From Paracoccus sp. TOH (GTDB taxonomy: Bacteria; Pseudomonadota; Alphaproteobacteria; Rhodobacterales; Rhodobacteraceae): DNA of 64,000 bases. The position numbers and the translations under genes were made by a program. Shown piece by piece: positions 63,300 through 64,000 of this stretch. Numbering within the stretch: position 1 is the stretch's first letter; each line of letters begins with the position of its first letter. The notes beneath the pieces were generated by a model. That model was given only the letters and a program-made list of their open reading frames with translations. It searched no databases and was not told the origin of the DNA. The stretch spans positions 1,758,501 to 1,822,500 of the forward strand of contig NZ_CP098360.1 of the NCBI RefSeq assembly GCF_030388245.1. The letters are read 5' to 3'.

Positions 63300-64000
63300 T
63301 CAGGTCGCCCGTGCCAGCACGTCCTCGACCGCCGCGCCGATCAGCGCCAGGCAATCGGGGGTCGAAAAGCGGTGATCGGCCCCCTTGACCAGCGCCAGCC
63401 GCATGTCTTCGCCCGCGGCATGGCCCAGCAGGTCCAGCGCCCAGGACATCGGCACATCGGCATCCGCCGTGCCCTGCAGGAAGCGTGTCGGGAAGGGCAG
63501 CGGCAGCGGCTGGTCCAGCACCAGATGCCCGCGCCCGTCCTCGATCAGCCGGCGGGTGATGACATAGGGATCGCCATAATCGCTCGGCTGCTCGACCCGG
63601 CCGCGCTCCAGCAGCGCCGCGCGCTCGGCATCCGAGAACCCGGCCCAATAACCGCGCTCGGTGAAATCCGGCGCCGCCGCCACGGTGACCAGCCCGGCCA
63701 GCCGCTCGGGCATGGTCCGTGCCAGCAGCAGGCCGATCCAGCCGCCCATCGAGGAACCGACCAGCACCTGCCGCCCCTCGGTCAGCCCGCGGATCGCGGC
63801 CATGGCATCGGCCAGCCAGTCGCCGACGCAGCCCTCCTCGAAGACGCCCGGGGATTCGCCATGCCCCGAATAGTCGAAGCGCAGGAAGGCCCGGCCCTGC
63901 GTCCGCGCCCAATCCTCCAGCCACAGCGCCTTGGTGCCCTGCATGTCCGAGCGGAACCCGCCCAGGAACACCACGCCGGGCCCCCGGCCCTCGATCCGGT
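63300..64000 (-). CDS. Alpha/beta hydrolase (5' end outside the window)
   Basis: At least 233 residues; the frame is open to the right edge. Nucleophile elbow GSSMGGWIGLLLAR, oxyanion-region text VVFLGGFRSDMQGTKALWLE, and catalytic His in KGADHRFSTPD. The FLGGFRSDM-type opening is typical of a proteobacterial hydrolase family related to ABHD10/BAAT-like palmitoyl thioesterases. Probably a carboxylesterase or thioesterase; the substrate is unknown. It is convergent with phaZ, 27 nt apart. Confidence 0.88.
   Translation of the reverse strand, partial: RIEGRGPGVVFLGGFRSDMQGTKALWLEDWARTQGRAFLRFDYSGHGESPGVFEEGCVGDWLADAMAAIRGLTEGRQVLVGSSMGGWIGLLLARTMPERLAGLVTVAAAPDFTERGYWAGFSDAERAALLERGRVEQPSDYGDPYVITRRLIEDGRGHLVLDQPLPLPFPTRFLQGTADADVPMSWALDLLGHAAGEDMRLALVKGADHRFSTPDCLALIGAAVEDVLARAT

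Overview
The window is high-GC DNA with Shine-Dalgarno sites (GGAGG type), frequent 4-nt start/stop overlaps and a gene repertoire typical of an alphaproteobacterium of the Rhodobacter/Paracoccus group. The phaZ / phaC-phaP-phaR block, with CTGC-N3-GCAG sites upstream of phaP, closely resembles what is known from Paracoccus, so Paracoccus or a near relative is the best guess. This is inference from gene content; no database was searched.

Layout. 0-5.5 kb: acetate metabolism (3' end of acs, an MFS carboxylate-type permease, a single-domain response regulator, pta-ackA overlapping by GTGA). 5.75-10.9 kb: zinc alcohol dehydrogenase, ABC exporter half-transporter, AraC regulator divergent from an EamA exporter. 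11-16 kb: a SARP/BTAD-type regulator meeting tail-to-tail a three-gene operon made of a YcaO-like protein, an animal-type haem peroxidase homologue and a 241-residue protein of unknown family. I rate this unnamed locus as one of the two most interesting in the window. 16.2-30 kb: PhnA-like protein, then a myo-inositol uptake and catabolism locus (LacI regulator, sugar ABC transporter, two dehydrogenases, IolI-like isomerase, IolC-DUF2090 fusion, IolD, IolE, a tiny membrane protein, IolB). 30-35.5 kb: dipeptide/oligopeptide ABC transporter.

35.5-41.7 kb is an accessory region: an AhpD-type gene, an in-frame chimera of an IS30-type transposase N-terminus with a LysR C-terminus, a TniQ-like gene lacking its N-terminus, and a compact run of small genes (helical membrane-anchored protein, beta-rich capsid or spike candidate, virion-type lytic transglycosylase, several tiny membrane proteins, terminator). 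This run looks like the structural/lysis end of a tailless, membrane-containing phage. A dif-like (XerCD) sequence lies 36 bp beyond its terminator.

41.8-48.4 kb is core genome: MltB-type transglycosylase, EpmA and EF-P (with an EpmB-like aminomutase 11 kb away), a small lipoprotein, argC, panB-panC. 48.5-57.3 kb: PepSY/response regulator/histidine kinase operon, an almost pure RTX-repeat protein, a YciI/ECF-sigma/AHSA1 cluster, HPPD with a Rieske protein and a divergent Lrp regulator, and the EpmB-like gene. 57.3-58.1 kb: a hexanucleotide repeat, gene debris and tRNA-Ser(GGA). 58.1-63.3 kb: the polyhydroxyalkanoate locus, whose synthase carries an unusual roughly 190-residue Ala/Lys/Pro-rich, histone-H1-like N-terminal extension. 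The window ends in an alpha/beta hydrolase running off the right edge.
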